Origin: Campanula takesimana
Taxonomy: Eukaryota > Streptophyta > Magnoliopsida > Asterales > Campanulaceae
DNA: 64,000 nucleotides
Assembly (NCBI GenBank): GCA_026119855.1
Contig: JAOWBW010001456.1
Span: forward strand, 124,001 to 188,000
Reading direction: 5' to 3'
Shown here: positions 34,039 through 45,858 of the stretch, in pieces
Layout of the letters: each line of letters begins with the position of its first letter
How positions within the stretch are numbered: the stretch's first letter is position 1
Translations under genes and position numbers: made by a program
Notes under the pieces: generated by a model
What the model saw: only the letters and a program-made list of their open reading frames with translations
Told to the model about the DNA's origin: nothing
Databases searched by the model: none

Positions 34039-35757
34039 TCAGTAGGGTTTGGTAAAAGACCTTCGATAAAGCACGTCGTCAATGACCGTGTATCTAGCGG
34101 CCTGTCTCCTCAAAACTTTTGCTCGATCCGGATCGTTGGGAAGGATTTCCTTTTCGATGTATTCCTTAATCTCGTCCACCCAATCCTTCTCGGGCTCCCC
34201 TATTTGGTGGATCTCTGTCCTGTCAATGACCGGGCGCTCCGTAAATTCTATCCAGCAGTCCACACTAAGCTTTGCAATGTCTTCGTTTGTGATTCTTGAA
34301 AGCAAGTCCGCCTCGGAATTTTCAGCCCGGTTAACTTGGGTTAGCTCGTGGTACTCGAATTCCTTCAACAGGTTTGCTGCGAGTTCCTTGTATTTGAGCA
34401 GCACCGGGTGATTTGTCTCATATTCCCCTTTGACCTGATTTACCACTAGCTGTGAGTCGCTCTTCACGATCAAATTGGATACCTTCATGTCCCGGGCTAA
34501 TTCCAAGCCCGCTATCAATGCCTCGTACTCGGCTTGATTGTTTGAGACCGCGAACTTAAACCTCAAAGCTCGTTTAAACCTTTGACCTTCTGGGGCGATC
34601 AAGAGGATTCCGGCGCCACTAACAGTTTTTCCCGAGGATCCGTCAACACTTAACGACCAACAATTCTCCGGTCTCTCCCCAGCATCTATGGCCTTCTTGC
34701 CCCGCTTTTTCTTTGCTTTAGCGGGCTGGATTTTGTCCGCCTCGCTTTCCTTTGTTTCAAACGTGGTTTCTGCCACAAAGTCCGCCAGTGCTTGTGCTTT
34801 GATGGTCTTTCGCGGGGAGTAAGTAATCTGGAACTCAGTCAGCTCTATAGACCATGGCAACATTCTCCCCGAGGATTCGGGCTTATGGAGCACTTTCTTC
34901 AGCGGGGTATCCGAATAGACCGTGATAGGGTGGGCGATGAAGTATGCCCGCAGCTTCCGAGCGGCTATAAGCAGGGCGAAAGCCAGCTTTTCAATGTTCA
35001 AGTAGCGACCTTCTACTGCGGATAGTGCCTTGGAGACATAATACACGGGCTTCTGAAGGTCGCCTTCTTCCCTTACCAAAACCGCAGCCACTGCGTGATC
35101 TGTTGCGGCCAAGAAAACATAGAGTTCTTCACCCAAAACAGGGCTGCTCAACAGCGGCGGCTTTCCCAGGTAGGCTTTTATTTGCTCAAAAGCATTCCGG
35201 CAGTCCTCGTTCCATTCAAAACCTTCCTTTCTTCTTCCTTTTAAAGTATTAAAGAAAGGTAGGCATTTTTCTGCTGACTTGGCGATGAACCTCCCTAGGG
35301 CCGTGATGCGGCCATTCAGCTTCTGTACTTCCTTAACACATCTGGGGGGTTGCATATTTATCAACGCCATGATTTTCTCCGGGTTTGCCTCTATCCCTCT
35401 CTGGTTCACCATGAAGCCCAAAAACTTTCCTGCCTTTACTCCAAAGGCGCATTTGGATGGGTTAAGTTTCATATTGTTTCTTCGGAGGCTGGTGAAGGTT
35501 TCTGCTACATCAATATCATGAGAGGTTTCCTTGGTCTTGATAACCATATCATCGATGTATGCTTCCAGGTTTCGGCCCAACTGATCGTCGAAAACGATTC
35601 CCACCATTCTTTGATATGTACCGCCCGCATTCTTGAGACCGAACGGCATGTTGTTAAAAGTGTAAGTTTTGCCCGCACCGTAAAAGGCGCAGGACGGAAC
35701 ATCAGCCTCCTTCATTTTGATTTGATGGTAGCCCGAGTATGCATCTATAAAGCTCAA
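34039..35757 (-). pseudogene. Tat-type reverse transcriptase with dual RNase H
   Basis: A 572-codon frame starting in the RT palm: FIDAYSGYHQI, MPFGLKNAGGTYQR and catalytic YIDDMV. First RNase H about residues 205-330. Second, archaeal-type RNase H about 365-490 (LSVDGSS, NNQAEYEALI, SDSQLVVNQ). The upstream junction is broken by a 7-bp tandem duplication at 35771-35784. The downstream junction to integrase is broken by a one-base deletion near 34036-34045. The catalytic motifs themselves look intact. Confidence 0.88.
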
Positions 35758-35761
35758 TACC

Positions 35762-38647
35762 CTATGCCCGGCGATAGGCGATAGAGTCTACCAACTGGTC
35801 GATCCGGGGGAGGGGATTACAGTCTTTGGGACAGGCCTTATTTAGATCCGTAAAATCTACGCACATCCTCCATTTCCCATTTGCTTTGGTCACCATTACT
35901 ACGTTGGCTAACCACATCGGGTATTTGATCGGGCTTATGATCTTCGCTTTCAGCAATTTATCCACCTCGACCTTGATCGCAGCCTTCTTCTCCGGGGAAA
36001 AATATCTTTCTTTTTGAAGTACCCTGGTGAATGTGGGATCGATATTCTGTTCGTGCTCGATCACCTCTCTGCTTATCCCCTCCATATCTTCTACGGTCCA
36101 GGCGAACACGTCCAGGCTTCCCCTCAACAATTTTATCAGAACCTTCCTTTCCTCCGCGGGGATCTCTAGCCCGACCTTTATTGTCTGCTCGGGGTATGCC
36201 GGATTTATAATCACATCTTCCAAAGCATCATTGGGGAGAATATCTGTAACTTCTCGGCCATGCAGCGAATCAATTACAATATTAATGTGCTCGGTTTCCG
36301 CGGCTATACGGCGGGCTCTCCTGCTCCGCTTGAATTCTGCCCTTGTCGAGTGGAAAGACAACGTCCCGATCATGGCCGCGTCTGCGACCTCCTTTTCACT
36401 TGCCTTGGCCTTTTTTGCCTCCCTCGGGCTTCCCAGTTTTTGCTTCGCTGCGCTTTCCTTCCTCTTCCTCTCTATTACTTTGAGGAAGAGCTCGGGTTTA
36501 TTCTCAATACACGCGGTTCCCGCAGGGGTGCTGAACTTGATTTTTTGGTGAGGGATCGAGGCCACTATTCCAAGGGCAGCTTGTGCGGTTACGCCCAGTA
36601 TCGCGTTGTATTGGGATTTCAGATCGATCACCATAAACGTAACGCGGGCTGTTTTCTCAAATGGCCTTTCCCCGATGGTAACTTCGAAGTCAATTGTCCC
36701 CTTGGCATAGACTGTGTGGTTTGTGAACCTTTCTAACAAACCCGCGTACGGAGTTAAGTGTGCCTCGGACATTCCCATTTCTTCCAGGCAGTGGAAGTAC
36801 AATATATCCCGCGAAGCCCCGGTATCAATGGGGACTCTTCCAGTGTCCGCCCTTCCTATAGCCATTTTGATCGTTAATGGTTGTGTTGAATGGAAAAGGG
36901 TGGATGCCAATTCACTCCTTTTGAAACCGATCATTTCCTCCTGCTCGGGCGGGTAAGTGGGTATCAAGAATACTTTTTCCAGTCGTCTGATCTGGATGGA
37001 AAGCTGGGTGTTGCTTGGGGCTTCCTCTCCTATGTACTGAATGTCATAACGTCCTTCCCCGTCTACATCATTGTCTCTGATGTATTGAACATTTCCCCAC
37101 GGGGCTTCACCTTTACTGCTGGACCCCGTGGCCCATTTTTTTAACTCTCCGGATTCCACCTTCTGCTGTATTATTTTCTTCATCTGGAAGCATTCGTCCG
37201 TGTTGTGCCCGTGGCTTTCATGGTACCCGCACCATTTCTTTTTGTTTGCCTCGTAGGGCTTTCTTTCTAACGGAGGTGGGGGAGGTAAAGCTTCTGCCCG
37301 TAATATCTCAGTTCTGGGTGCGATCAGAGGGGTGAAAGCGTTGTCAGTGCGAGGCTTGAAATTTGTCATTCCCCTCGGTCTTCCTCGGTTCCGGCCACCG
37401 CTACTCCCTGGGTAGCCCGGGTGGTATCCTGAGTCATGAGTGGGCTCGATCCTCCCCCTTATGCTCCCGCGGGCATCATCCATAAATGAGGACTCCACTC
37501 CGGCCATAGCTATAGCTCTATTATACATCTCTTCTGTTCCCTCAGGCTTTCGGCAAGCGAACTCCTGCCTCAAGGTGTAGGATGTTAATCCTCCCAAGAA
37601 GCATAGCTCGATGTCATTCCTGGTTAGGTCAACGATCTGCTCGGTCATCTTTCTGAACCGAGTAATGTATGCTTTCGTGCTCTCCCCGGGGTGTTGCTTA
37701 ACGCCGCACAAATCCGACTTTGGCCTCGCGACCTCCCCCGCGCCCGCGAACGAATTCAGGAATGAGGTTCGCAACTGCTCATAGCTGCAGATAGAGCGTG
37801 GTTTATGGGCTAGCAACCAACCCAACGCTTTCCCTTTGAAGGTGGATGCCAAAGCTTTGCATTTCACCGCCTCATCAGTTGAAAATAAAGCCATCTGGCC
37901 TTCAAACCGCCCAACATGGATTTTTGAATTGGATGAGCCATCATAAGCGTCTAGCGTAGGGACCTTTCCCCGCTGGATTGGTGAATCAGCTATCCAGGGG
38001 GCAAAAGCATCTATGGGCCCAACACACTTTGTTACCCCTTGTTTGGACTCCCATAACTCTTTGATCATTCTCTGGACTTTGTGGTCAGTCCCTTCTCCAG
38101 TCGTTGCTCTTTTGCTTGCTCGACCGATTTCACCGCCAGCTTTAGCGATCACCCTTTCTCTGAAATGGCTTCCGGACTTCTTAGGCTGTGATTCTCCTTT
38201 CTCACTCCTTCCCCTTTCTTTCTCCTCGTCGTCATCCTCCACGACGATTGCTCGTTTTCTCTTTCCCTCCACTTTGCTGGCTCTGCTTTTAGAACCGTGG
38301 GTTCTTGACTTTTCGTGGGAGTTCCTAGCATCAGCCTCGGCATCGAACAGTTCTTCCAAGGCCAGGTTTAGCTGAAGCCCTTCTGCTACCAGGTTTTGCC
38401 TGTCTTTCAGGATCTGGATTTTCTTCTGAATTTGGTCAGGAGTGAGAGGAGTGATGGGGGTTTTTGGAGCTTTATTAGCTTTGAAGGTTTCAATCTGATT
38501 CCTCAGATCTATCTCTCTCCTGGCTCTTTGAGAGGGAGTGTATGAGTTGCCGCTAAGCGTCCTCTCTCCCAGCCTAGCAACGGCAGACCCTTGAGGCCTT
38601 TGTTTCGAAGGGCTAGCGTCTGGATTTAGGATCTCTTTTCCAGTCAT
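35762..38647 (-). pseudogene. Tat-type gag-protease and RT N-terminus
   Basis: A 961-codon frame from ATG 38647. It has a charged N-terminus, retrotransposon gag core around residues 230-400, a Lys/Arg/Gly-rich stretch with a CGYHESHGHNTDEC zinc-knuckle-like motif near 480, and aspartic protease motif PIDTGAS near 610. The RT fingers come last (MVTKANGKWRMCVDFTDLNKACPKD). The frame runs out at the 7-bp duplication rather than at a natural end. Gag and protease appear undamaged. Confidence 0.88.
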
Positions 38648-38815
38648 TGTGAGTGGGAATCAACAGGAAGGATGAGCTATATTTCGAGAACCGTAAAATA
38701 GAGGAATGGTGTTGAACGGCTAAAAACGAAACGTACAGAGACTGTACTTTGATGATTTTGAGATGAACGAAGATTAAGCAAGCAAGTACGATGAAAAGAT
38801 TGCACTAGGAAATTT

Positions 38816-38839
38816 GTTCGATTCCCGGCAATGGAACCA
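38816..38839 (-). other. Primer-binding site of the Tat-type element
   Basis: On the element strand, TGGTTCCATTGCCGGGAATC follows the 5' LTR by one base. It is complementary to a tRNA 3' end with a GGTTCGATTCC-type T-arm. It resembles the tRNA-Asp site used by many gypsy elements but with about four mismatches, so the primer may be another tRNA. Confidence 0.65.
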
Positions 38840-38840
38840 C

Positions 38841-39472
38841 TGATGACGCCCTATTTTTCTGGGGTCACGGAGATAGAACTCCAATTTAGCTGTCTCTTGA
38901 TCCTGATCACAACACAGACAAGAACACCGTTAAGACCAGGGCTGGGTTGGAATCCGGCTTAGGCCCTCGGGTGTGAGAGTAAGATCTCTGAGGAAAACCT
39001 AAGTGGAAGGTTCAATGAAGACCTTGTGTGTGTGAATAGGATAGAACACGTACCTCCCATGGGAGCAAAAAGAAGTATATGTATGACCAGGAGAAAGAAA
39101 CCTGCACAAGGTACTAACTGCCCTGATACTGGAAGGACACGTGGCGAGTCCTCAGTGGATCGGTCAGGAGAGTGGCTGGGAAGGTGGCGTGTTTGTCAGG
39201 GAAGCATGGTTCCATCACCAACCGTTATGGTGTGTCAGGTACGAATAGGCGACGTCTTGTGTACGTTTGTGCCAGCTGGGCACTACGGGCTCCTTAGGAT
39301 AGCGGGAGGCAGAGTCATCTCGGGTATATATATCAGGGAGATCGGACCCCTCGGGCTTGCTTGCCCGCAGTCTTCGCCGGTTCGGCCCCAGGAGTTCAGG
39401 TCCGGTTCAAGCGGATTAGGTCGCATCGGTTTGGACCGCAGCACATCCGGCCTAGAAGGCTCGGTCTCATCA
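38841..39472 (-). repeat. 5' LTR of the Tat-type element
   Basis: 632-bp partner of 27745-28371. It differs by a few substitutions and three 1-2 bp indels seen by eye. Confidence 0.92.
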
Positions 39473-39477
39473 TAAAC

Positions 39478-39655
39478 AAGATTTGGGAGTGTTCGAGTAC
39501 GTTGGAAGTTACAGGGCCTTGAAACACTGAAATAGAAGGCGAATTTGGGTTCATGGGTCCAGGTGAATGACTATTGAGTCTCACCAAGATAACATTAATG
39601 TTTTTTATGACGAAAGATGACATTAATGTTTAGATATCTGGATACATCAGTTTTT
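39478..39655 (+). pseudogene. NLR leucine-rich-repeat remnant
   Basis: Nucleotide similarity to the NLR gene at about 43706-43850. Shared blocks are AGATTTGGGA.TGTTCGAGTAC and TTGAGTCTCACCAAGATAAC, then a diverged GATATCTGGATACA. A local duplication of GACATTAATGTT is present. No frame is open. The left boundary is the retrotransposon target site; before insertion this fragment abutted the sequence ending at 27744. Confidence 0.75.
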
Positions 39656-40217
39656 ATATTTCCATTTTGCAGTTCATTCTTCCATCGTTGGTTGCTAGAC
39701 GTTTATACTTGTTTCTATTCATCAAAAGCCGCTAATCGTTATTTGCCTCAGTTCATTACCAGTTCCCTCCCACCACTACCAGTAGCATATTTGTACAACA
39801 CTTGCCGAAAATGAGACGTGCAACATTCCGGAAAACGGAGAAGCTGTGAAAGATCCAATATCATTGATCAGGTTCCTCACTTGGTTGCTAGTTTCTGTTT
39901 TGATCTTATCAACCCTTGTAAATGCATTTGGTAAAAAACACCAAAACATATCAACATGGCTTCCTTAAAGGAAGCAGGAACTGGGGTATGCCTAGCTTTC
40001 TTGGGCAACTATCGTTAGGAATCTCTCCTTTTCATCTCTTATTTTTTGAAGCTCCTTTCCGAATATGAGAGAAATGTGGACATTATGCATTTATGCAAAT
40101 GTAACTGTAATTGCATTGTCAATCGGGTGTTGACATAACATTGCTAGTTGCCCAGAATTTTCTTCGTGAACTGGTATTTGTTACAGTCTTCGTAGGCCAT
40201 GGATACATCTAAGGCCA

Positions 40218-40424
40218 TACTTCCCTCCATCCCATAACAAATGACCAATTTTGCCATTTTGGGTGTCCCATTAGAAAGTCCCACTCAAAAATGAAAATTT
40301 TACATTACTTCTTTATTAATGGGACCCACTTGCCATACTCACCACACCTACTTTAAAAACATTTTCCCTTAATTCCTGCTCCTAAAATGAAATGGGTCAT
40401 TTGTTATGGGAAGGAGGGAGCATA
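40218..40424. mobile_element. Stowaway-like MITE
   Basis: TACTTCCCTCCATCCCATAAC at the left and GTTATGGGAAGGAGGGAGCATA at the right. Inverted ends extend through AACAAATGACC / GGTCATTTGTT. Confidence 0.75.
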
Positions 40425-40571
40425 TCTGTGTTGAGGTTCATGAACAGAACTGCTATATTTTGAAGAAGATACTGCTATATCGTACTCGAGGGGTCATCTT
40501 CAGGCACAGTCCAAGAAAATGTTGGAAAACTCTCGCTATATAACCTGCAATTATTCATTGATAACTACTAG

Positions 40572-40679
40572 TACTACCCTCTCCGTTCCAAAATGAATGT
40601 CAAACAAGTTTTCGAATTTGGTCTTGTTTAAGAGCAAATTTGATTTTTTTTGGATATTCATTTTTTGACTGAGGTAGTA
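40572..40679. mobile_element. Short Stowaway-like MITE
   Basis: TACTACCCTCTCCGTTCCAA at the left and GACTGAGGTAGTA at the right, about 108 bp. Arms include AAAATGAATGTC against GATATTCATTTTT. Confidence 0.6.
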
Positions 40680-41607
40680 CTTTAAAATTATGATTAAAAA
40701 AAATTGGTTTTATTGATTTGAAAAATGCAAGGAAAAAAAAACCCTTGATAGAGTAGTTGAAAAGTCATTTTACGTGATTTCGCTCTCAAGTATCAGTATC
40801 CCAAAGCTTACGAATCCAGTAATACCGGCCTCATGATGTATTTGCTGAAGTTAGACCTGGCTGTACCTTCTTGTTGGTTTCTCAAGGGTGTGTTCAACCA
40901 ATTGTACACCTAACTAATATGTTTTTTTATTTTTTGAACAACTAATATGTGTTCTGAAGGTGTATGTTAGGTACCCCCCCCCCCCCTCTTCCTTTCCAAG
41001 AGAATAAGAGCCTTGAAAAGTCAAGCCTTTTAGTATCTTACATTTTCTGTTCTACATTTCTGTTTAAGCCAGTTAATTGGCAAAACTGCAGGGTGATTTG
41101 TTAGATAGTTGAATTGGCAAGGTCAACGGCTTTGCAATGGAGATAACAGGTATGGAGTAGCTTAAATTAATGAAGTTGAAAAATATTGTTTTATCAGAAA
41201 TCTAGCTCATTGCATCAATACATGCTTTGACTCTGAGACAACTACATAATTCTACAGGCTCATTGCTGTGAAGTCATTATCTGCCAAGATCATTGCAAAT
41301 TTTGTTTCCATTAAAAAAACACAATTTGGTTATGGTTGACATTCTGTTTTTTTTTTTTTTTTTTTTTTTTTCTTGTTCTGATTTTTGTTCGGCGTCACGC
41401 ATTATGGTCTTTGCTAAGCTGTCACTCCCCAAATGCATTATCTGTGTACATACCCTGATTTGAATAAATATTATCAGCCAGGGGAGAATGAAAGCTACCT
41501 TATGTGGTTTCATATAGCTAGCATATATTTGCCCAAGCACTAAGCCATATATTTGCAAATTTCATTTCCCTCCCCCTCTTTCTATCTGTATTTTCTGAAA
41601 AGTGAAA

Positions 41608-44372
41608 ATGGCAGTGGCAGACTCCATTGTGTATTCCCTTTTAAAAAACGTATCCCAGCTACTTGCAGAAGAAACAAGTTTGATTTTCAATGCCAGGGAT
41701 CAAATTGAATCACTTCAAGGCGAGCTCAAGTTCATCAATGAGTTCCTCCGACTTTCTGAAGGGAAACGAGATAAGGTGAGAGAAGTGGTGAGGCAGATTC
41801 AAGATGTTGCTCTTGAAGCAGAGGATCTTATCGATGATTTTATTGTAAACATGGCAAATCACAAGAGAAGGAACATGCTGCTGAGGTTTTTGCTTGTTGG
41901 GGAAAAGATAAGATTGGTTCGGAATGTTGCAGTGGAAATACAACACATCAACACCAAGCTTAAGAAGATTCATGAAAACAAAGACAAGTACCACATCACA
42001 AATGATGAAGGTGTAAAGTCGAAGAAAGTTTCAATTCAACATCGACGAAGGAACGTAGAGGAGGATGAAGTGGTGAGCTTCCAGAATGATGCAGAGTTGC
42101 TAACAAAGATGCTAGATACAAGGGATTCACGAAGAGATGTGGTGTCAGTAATAGGTATGGGAGGGTTAGGAAAAACCACTTTAGCAAAGAAAATCTACAA
42201 CGGTCGCTTTGTGAAGCAGTCTTTTGATTGTCGTGCTTGGGTTGACGTTTCCCAAGATTACAATCCCAAAGACTTGCTGTTGAAGATTTCAGAGTCCGTC
42301 TTTCCCTCCACAAAGACGGAGGAATCTGATAAGCTGACAGAGGAGGAATTGGTGATGAAGCTGAGGGCGGGATTGGCGGGGATGAGGTACTTGATTGTTC
42401 TTGATGACGTGTGGGACAAACACCTATGGAACGGAATCAAAGCAGCTTTTCCAGATAATGGTAAAAGGAGTAGGATTCTCCTCACTAGCCGAGTCAAGGA
42501 AGTGGCTTCACATGCGAGCACACGTATTCTTCCTTACTTTCTACCTCTCCTTAATGAAGATGACAGTTGGAAACTCTTCTCAAGAAAAGTGTTCCATGGT
42601 GATGTTTGTCCATCAAAGATTGAAGAAATCGCTACACAGCAGATCCTAACCAAGTGCAAAGGCTTACCACTTGCTATAACTGTGGTTGCTGGCCTCTTAA
42701 GGAATAGGGAGGAATCAATGTGGACAAAAGTGGTGTCTGGCTTAAATTGGTACTTGGAAAAAGATCCAACGGAGTGCCTCGGTATATTGGCTTTAAGCTA
42801 CGATGATCTTCCTCCTCATTTGAAGTCATGCTTTCTCTACTTTGGGGTTTACCCCGAGGACTTTGAGATTCCGGCGAGGCAATTGATCCGGCTATGGGTT
42901 GCAGAAGGGTTTCTAGATCAAGAGGAAGGCAGCAATTTGGATATGGAGGACATGGCTGAAGAGTATTTGCTACAGTTGATTGATAGGAGCTTGATCCAGG
43001 TGGCGACAAGGAGGACTGATGGAGGGATAAAATCATGTCGTATACATGATCTCCTTAGAGACCTCTCTATTTCAGAGGGGAAAAGAGAAAATTTCCCGGT
43101 GCTTGACACAAACGTCAATAGATCATCATCATCATCATCATCCACCAAACCAAGGAGACTTTCTGTCCATTTCGGAAGCAGAGACATAAGGTATGATTAC
43201 TTATCCATCCCTGAGTTTTCACGTCTTCACTCTCTTCATTCTTTTGGTATCAACAAGAACCAAAGATATACAGATGGTTTGTACAAGAATCCTTTCACCC
43301 ACCTCTCCAAATTGTGCCAGTACCTAAGGGTGTTGGATCTTGACTCGTCAACTAGTCATTTCAACTGTCCCCCAAAAGTTGAAAAGCTAGTACAGTTGAG
43401 ATATTTGAGAATGAATGCTAGAAACGTAGATGAAATTATGCCCGCCATTTCCAAACTCGTGAACCTACAAACGCTTGATGTGCGACACGCATGTTCGACG
43501 TGGGAAAAACTTTGGGAAATGAAGCAGTTGAGGCATCTACTTTTATCTCTCACCCTAGCTACACATTTTGACATCCCTAAAGGAAATAGTGCTTTGTCCA
43601 ACCTTTGCACCTTGTCGGCCATAAATTTACATAGAGAAGATGATGGAAAAATACTCCAGAGGTTTCCTAATCTCAAGAAACTCAAGGCTGTTTGTCATAA
43701 AGAAGATTTGGGATTGTTCGAGTACCTTAGCAGATTACAGCGCCTACACACGCTCAACATTGAAGGAAAATTTCAGTTCACAAATACAGGTGCACTACCA
43801 TTGAGTCTCACCAAGATAACATTATCATTTACATATTTAGATACACCAGCCTTTGCAAAGCTGGGAAGACTTCCAAATCTTCAAGTACTCAAATTACGGT
43901 ACAAGTCTTTACAGGGAAGCAAATTAGAGTACAACAGCAACCAAGGGCAGTTCCCCCGACTCGAAGTCCTTCGTATTCATGGTCTGGATATAGAAAGGTG
44001 GTCGATGGAGGGCCAAGGATTGAAAAGCCTTGTCCATCTTTCTATAGACAGCTGCTCAAAATTGAGGTCAATTCCAGATCAACTGCAGCAGCTCAGCACC
44101 TTGAGCCAGTTGAAAGTAACTGGTTGCCATGATGATCTTAAGGAAAGCCTGAAACAGATTTGGGTTAATGACCCGCGTTACATTTCCAAGTTTCCAAGAA
44201 CTACTACGATGAACTCCAATGGTGAGACGGTTTTCTTACTCCTAATTGTACAAGTTTGTACCGTTACATATTTTGTATATGTTTCATATGAGTAATCGTA
44301 ATCTTTACTGTTTTGTGTTTTTCAGTTAGTCGTCGCTCGCGCATCCGTAGAAATGAGATATACAGACTGTGA
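41608..44372 (+). CDS. CC-NBS-LRR (CNL) intracellular immune receptor
   Basis: Cytosolic NLR that senses pathogen effectors and activates cell death and defence (family knowledge). ATG at 41608 starts a Rx-type coiled coil with an EDVID-like EAEDLIDDF. NB-ARC motifs: P-loop GMGGLGKTT 183-191, RNBS-A FDCRAWVDVSQ, kinase-2 LIVLDDVW 262-269, RNBS-B RILLTSR, GLPL 352-355, RNBS-D CFLYFGVYPED, and IHD at 479-481 in place of MHD. About 12-14 LRRs follow. Read without splicing, the frame ends at 44295 (895 aa). A GT-AG intron 44222-44325 joins exon 2 (44326-44372) to give 886 aa with a basic tail. That form is likelier because exon 1 ends at the natural LRR limit. No lesion was found. Confidence 0.92.
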
Positions 44373-45073
44373 AAGTTGAAACAATTGTTCTGGGAACATG
44401 ATCAACAATGTAAGTAACTATTTTTTGGTTGTCACTTTGAGTTTGATTACTATGCCAATTATTACCCATTTTCTGTTGGTTTCTGCTATCTAACTCCTGT
44501 CTAATTCTTTCTTTGTAATGACACTTTATGTAATTGGTTTAGTGTTTTTGGCCTATCAATATTTTCTAGTGTAAATTACTCTATTTAGGGTAATGTAGTT
44601 TGCCATTTTTATCAAGTAAAGAAATGTATTATAAGTGTCTAAAAAATACAACATACTTTTATAAGTTTTCATTTAGTATAATTTTCAAAACTAAACCGTG
44701 TTAACAATAGTTAACGCCTTGATGACGGGGTTAACTCCCGTTAACCCCCTCTTCCCCATCCCCTGCTCCCCCAGCTCCTCACTCGCCTTTGCCCCTTCAT
44801 CACCATTACTCCTCCCTCCAACCCCATCTTCCCCGAACCCGCCTCCATATATACCTTGACTCCCCAGCGCCCCCTCCATCCTCCATTACCTCTCCCACTC
44901 TCTCTTCCCCAGCACCCCCCTCCTTCTCCTTCCCCACCTCCACTCTCCCCCAACTCTCCCCCTCCTTTTCCTCCTACCCTGACTCCACGTCATCCACTTC
45001 ATCCTCCATCAAGTCTCCCAGTCTCTCTCACACACCCTCAAGTGTATGAGTTAATGGCTGGAAGGGTTGAAGG
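44373..45073. other. NLR 3' region and pyrimidine-rich tract
   Basis: 44373-44690 is AT-rich, likely 3' UTR. 44740-45010 on the + strand is strongly C/T-rich and yields Pro/Ser-rich open frames in more than one phase, a composition artefact. The sequence resumes beyond the copia-like element at 48134. Confidence 0.5.
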
Positions 45074-45078
45074 GAATT

Positions 45079-45709
45079 TGAAAGATATTAAGGCGGCTAG
45101 GACTGTTCTGGGAACTGACCAACTGTGTGACCAACTGTGTATTCAAACGTGCTAACAGTTGTTCAGACAGTTGTCTTTACAGTTATCAGATTTGCAGCGG
45201 AATTTAAAGAACTTAATAACAATTAAAACTTCAGAAGAACACTTGCTGGAAACTTTCATATATTAAAAGCGATTTGCAGAGTACAAATCGAATGAAAGAA
45301 AAACATAAATATCAAAAGAACAAATCGATCTAAATCTCTAGACCGTACTAAAACACCCAACACCTTAGAGTTCTTTTTCACAAGAACACCTAAGAAAATA
45401 AGACTCTCTTAAGAACTTAATTCTCTCTGAATGTTTTTCTAAGAATCCGTGACTGACAATGAAGGAGTCGGCTTGTATTTATCCTTTGCTTGGCCACCTC
45501 CTTGCACTCCAAGAATACATTCTTTCCTTATAAGAGTCCACCTAAAATAAAACCCTACAAAAAATATCCACTTACCAAAGATAACACAAGTATGTTAGTC
45601 AAATAAATCAAACTTAAACTTACCTAAATATTTACACTAACTAACAATATATACAAATCAGAATCACAAAGATACTTAAAGAAAAAGACGAGTATGCCCA
45701 TACTCTTCA
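45079..45709 (-). repeat. 3' LTR of the copia-like element
   Basis: TGAAAGATATT...ACTCTTCA. Pairs with 47497-48128; about a dozen differences seen. Confidence 0.9.
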
Positions 45710-45858
45710 ATCTCCCCCTATCTTTGTGGTTCTGAACAAAACCTGCAAAAATTAATAAAACCATATTTCCCAAGAACAATTTATAACCAGCTAGAACAGA
45801 AAATAAAAAGAACTGTCAAAGTTTTTACAAACCCCAAAAAAATAAACAAAAACAAACT

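Larger units (their letters stand above)
27745..39472 (-). mobile_element. Ty3/gypsy Tat-lineage LTR retrotransposon, 11.7 kb
   Basis: The complete element is flanked by TAAAC duplications (27740-27744, 39473-39477). It reads on the minus strand: 5' LTR 39472-38841, primer-binding site, gag-protease, RT with two RNase H domains, integrase, a region carrying an antisense gene, polypurine tract, and 3' LTR 28371-27745. The second, archaeal-type RNase H and the antisense additional ORF are established marks of the plant Tat lineage. The LTRs differ at roughly ten sites plus small indels, so insertion is fairly recent. Coding lesions listed separately make it non-autonomous. Confidence 0.92.
39661..41600. 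other. NLR upstream region with MITEs
   Basis: No gene seen apart from two MITEs listed separately. It contains a C-run at 40975-40987 and a T-run at 41347-41372. A TATA-like CATATATTT near 41547 lies about 60 bp before the NLR start. Confidence 0.5.

Noticed and set aside
36027..36736. Plus-strand frames over the Tat gag-protease region
   Set aside because: Shadows of the minus-strand coding region.
44741..45155. Proline-rich or glycine-rich proteins
   Set aside because: A C/T-rich tract gives open frames on both strands and in several phases; the frames run into an LTR.
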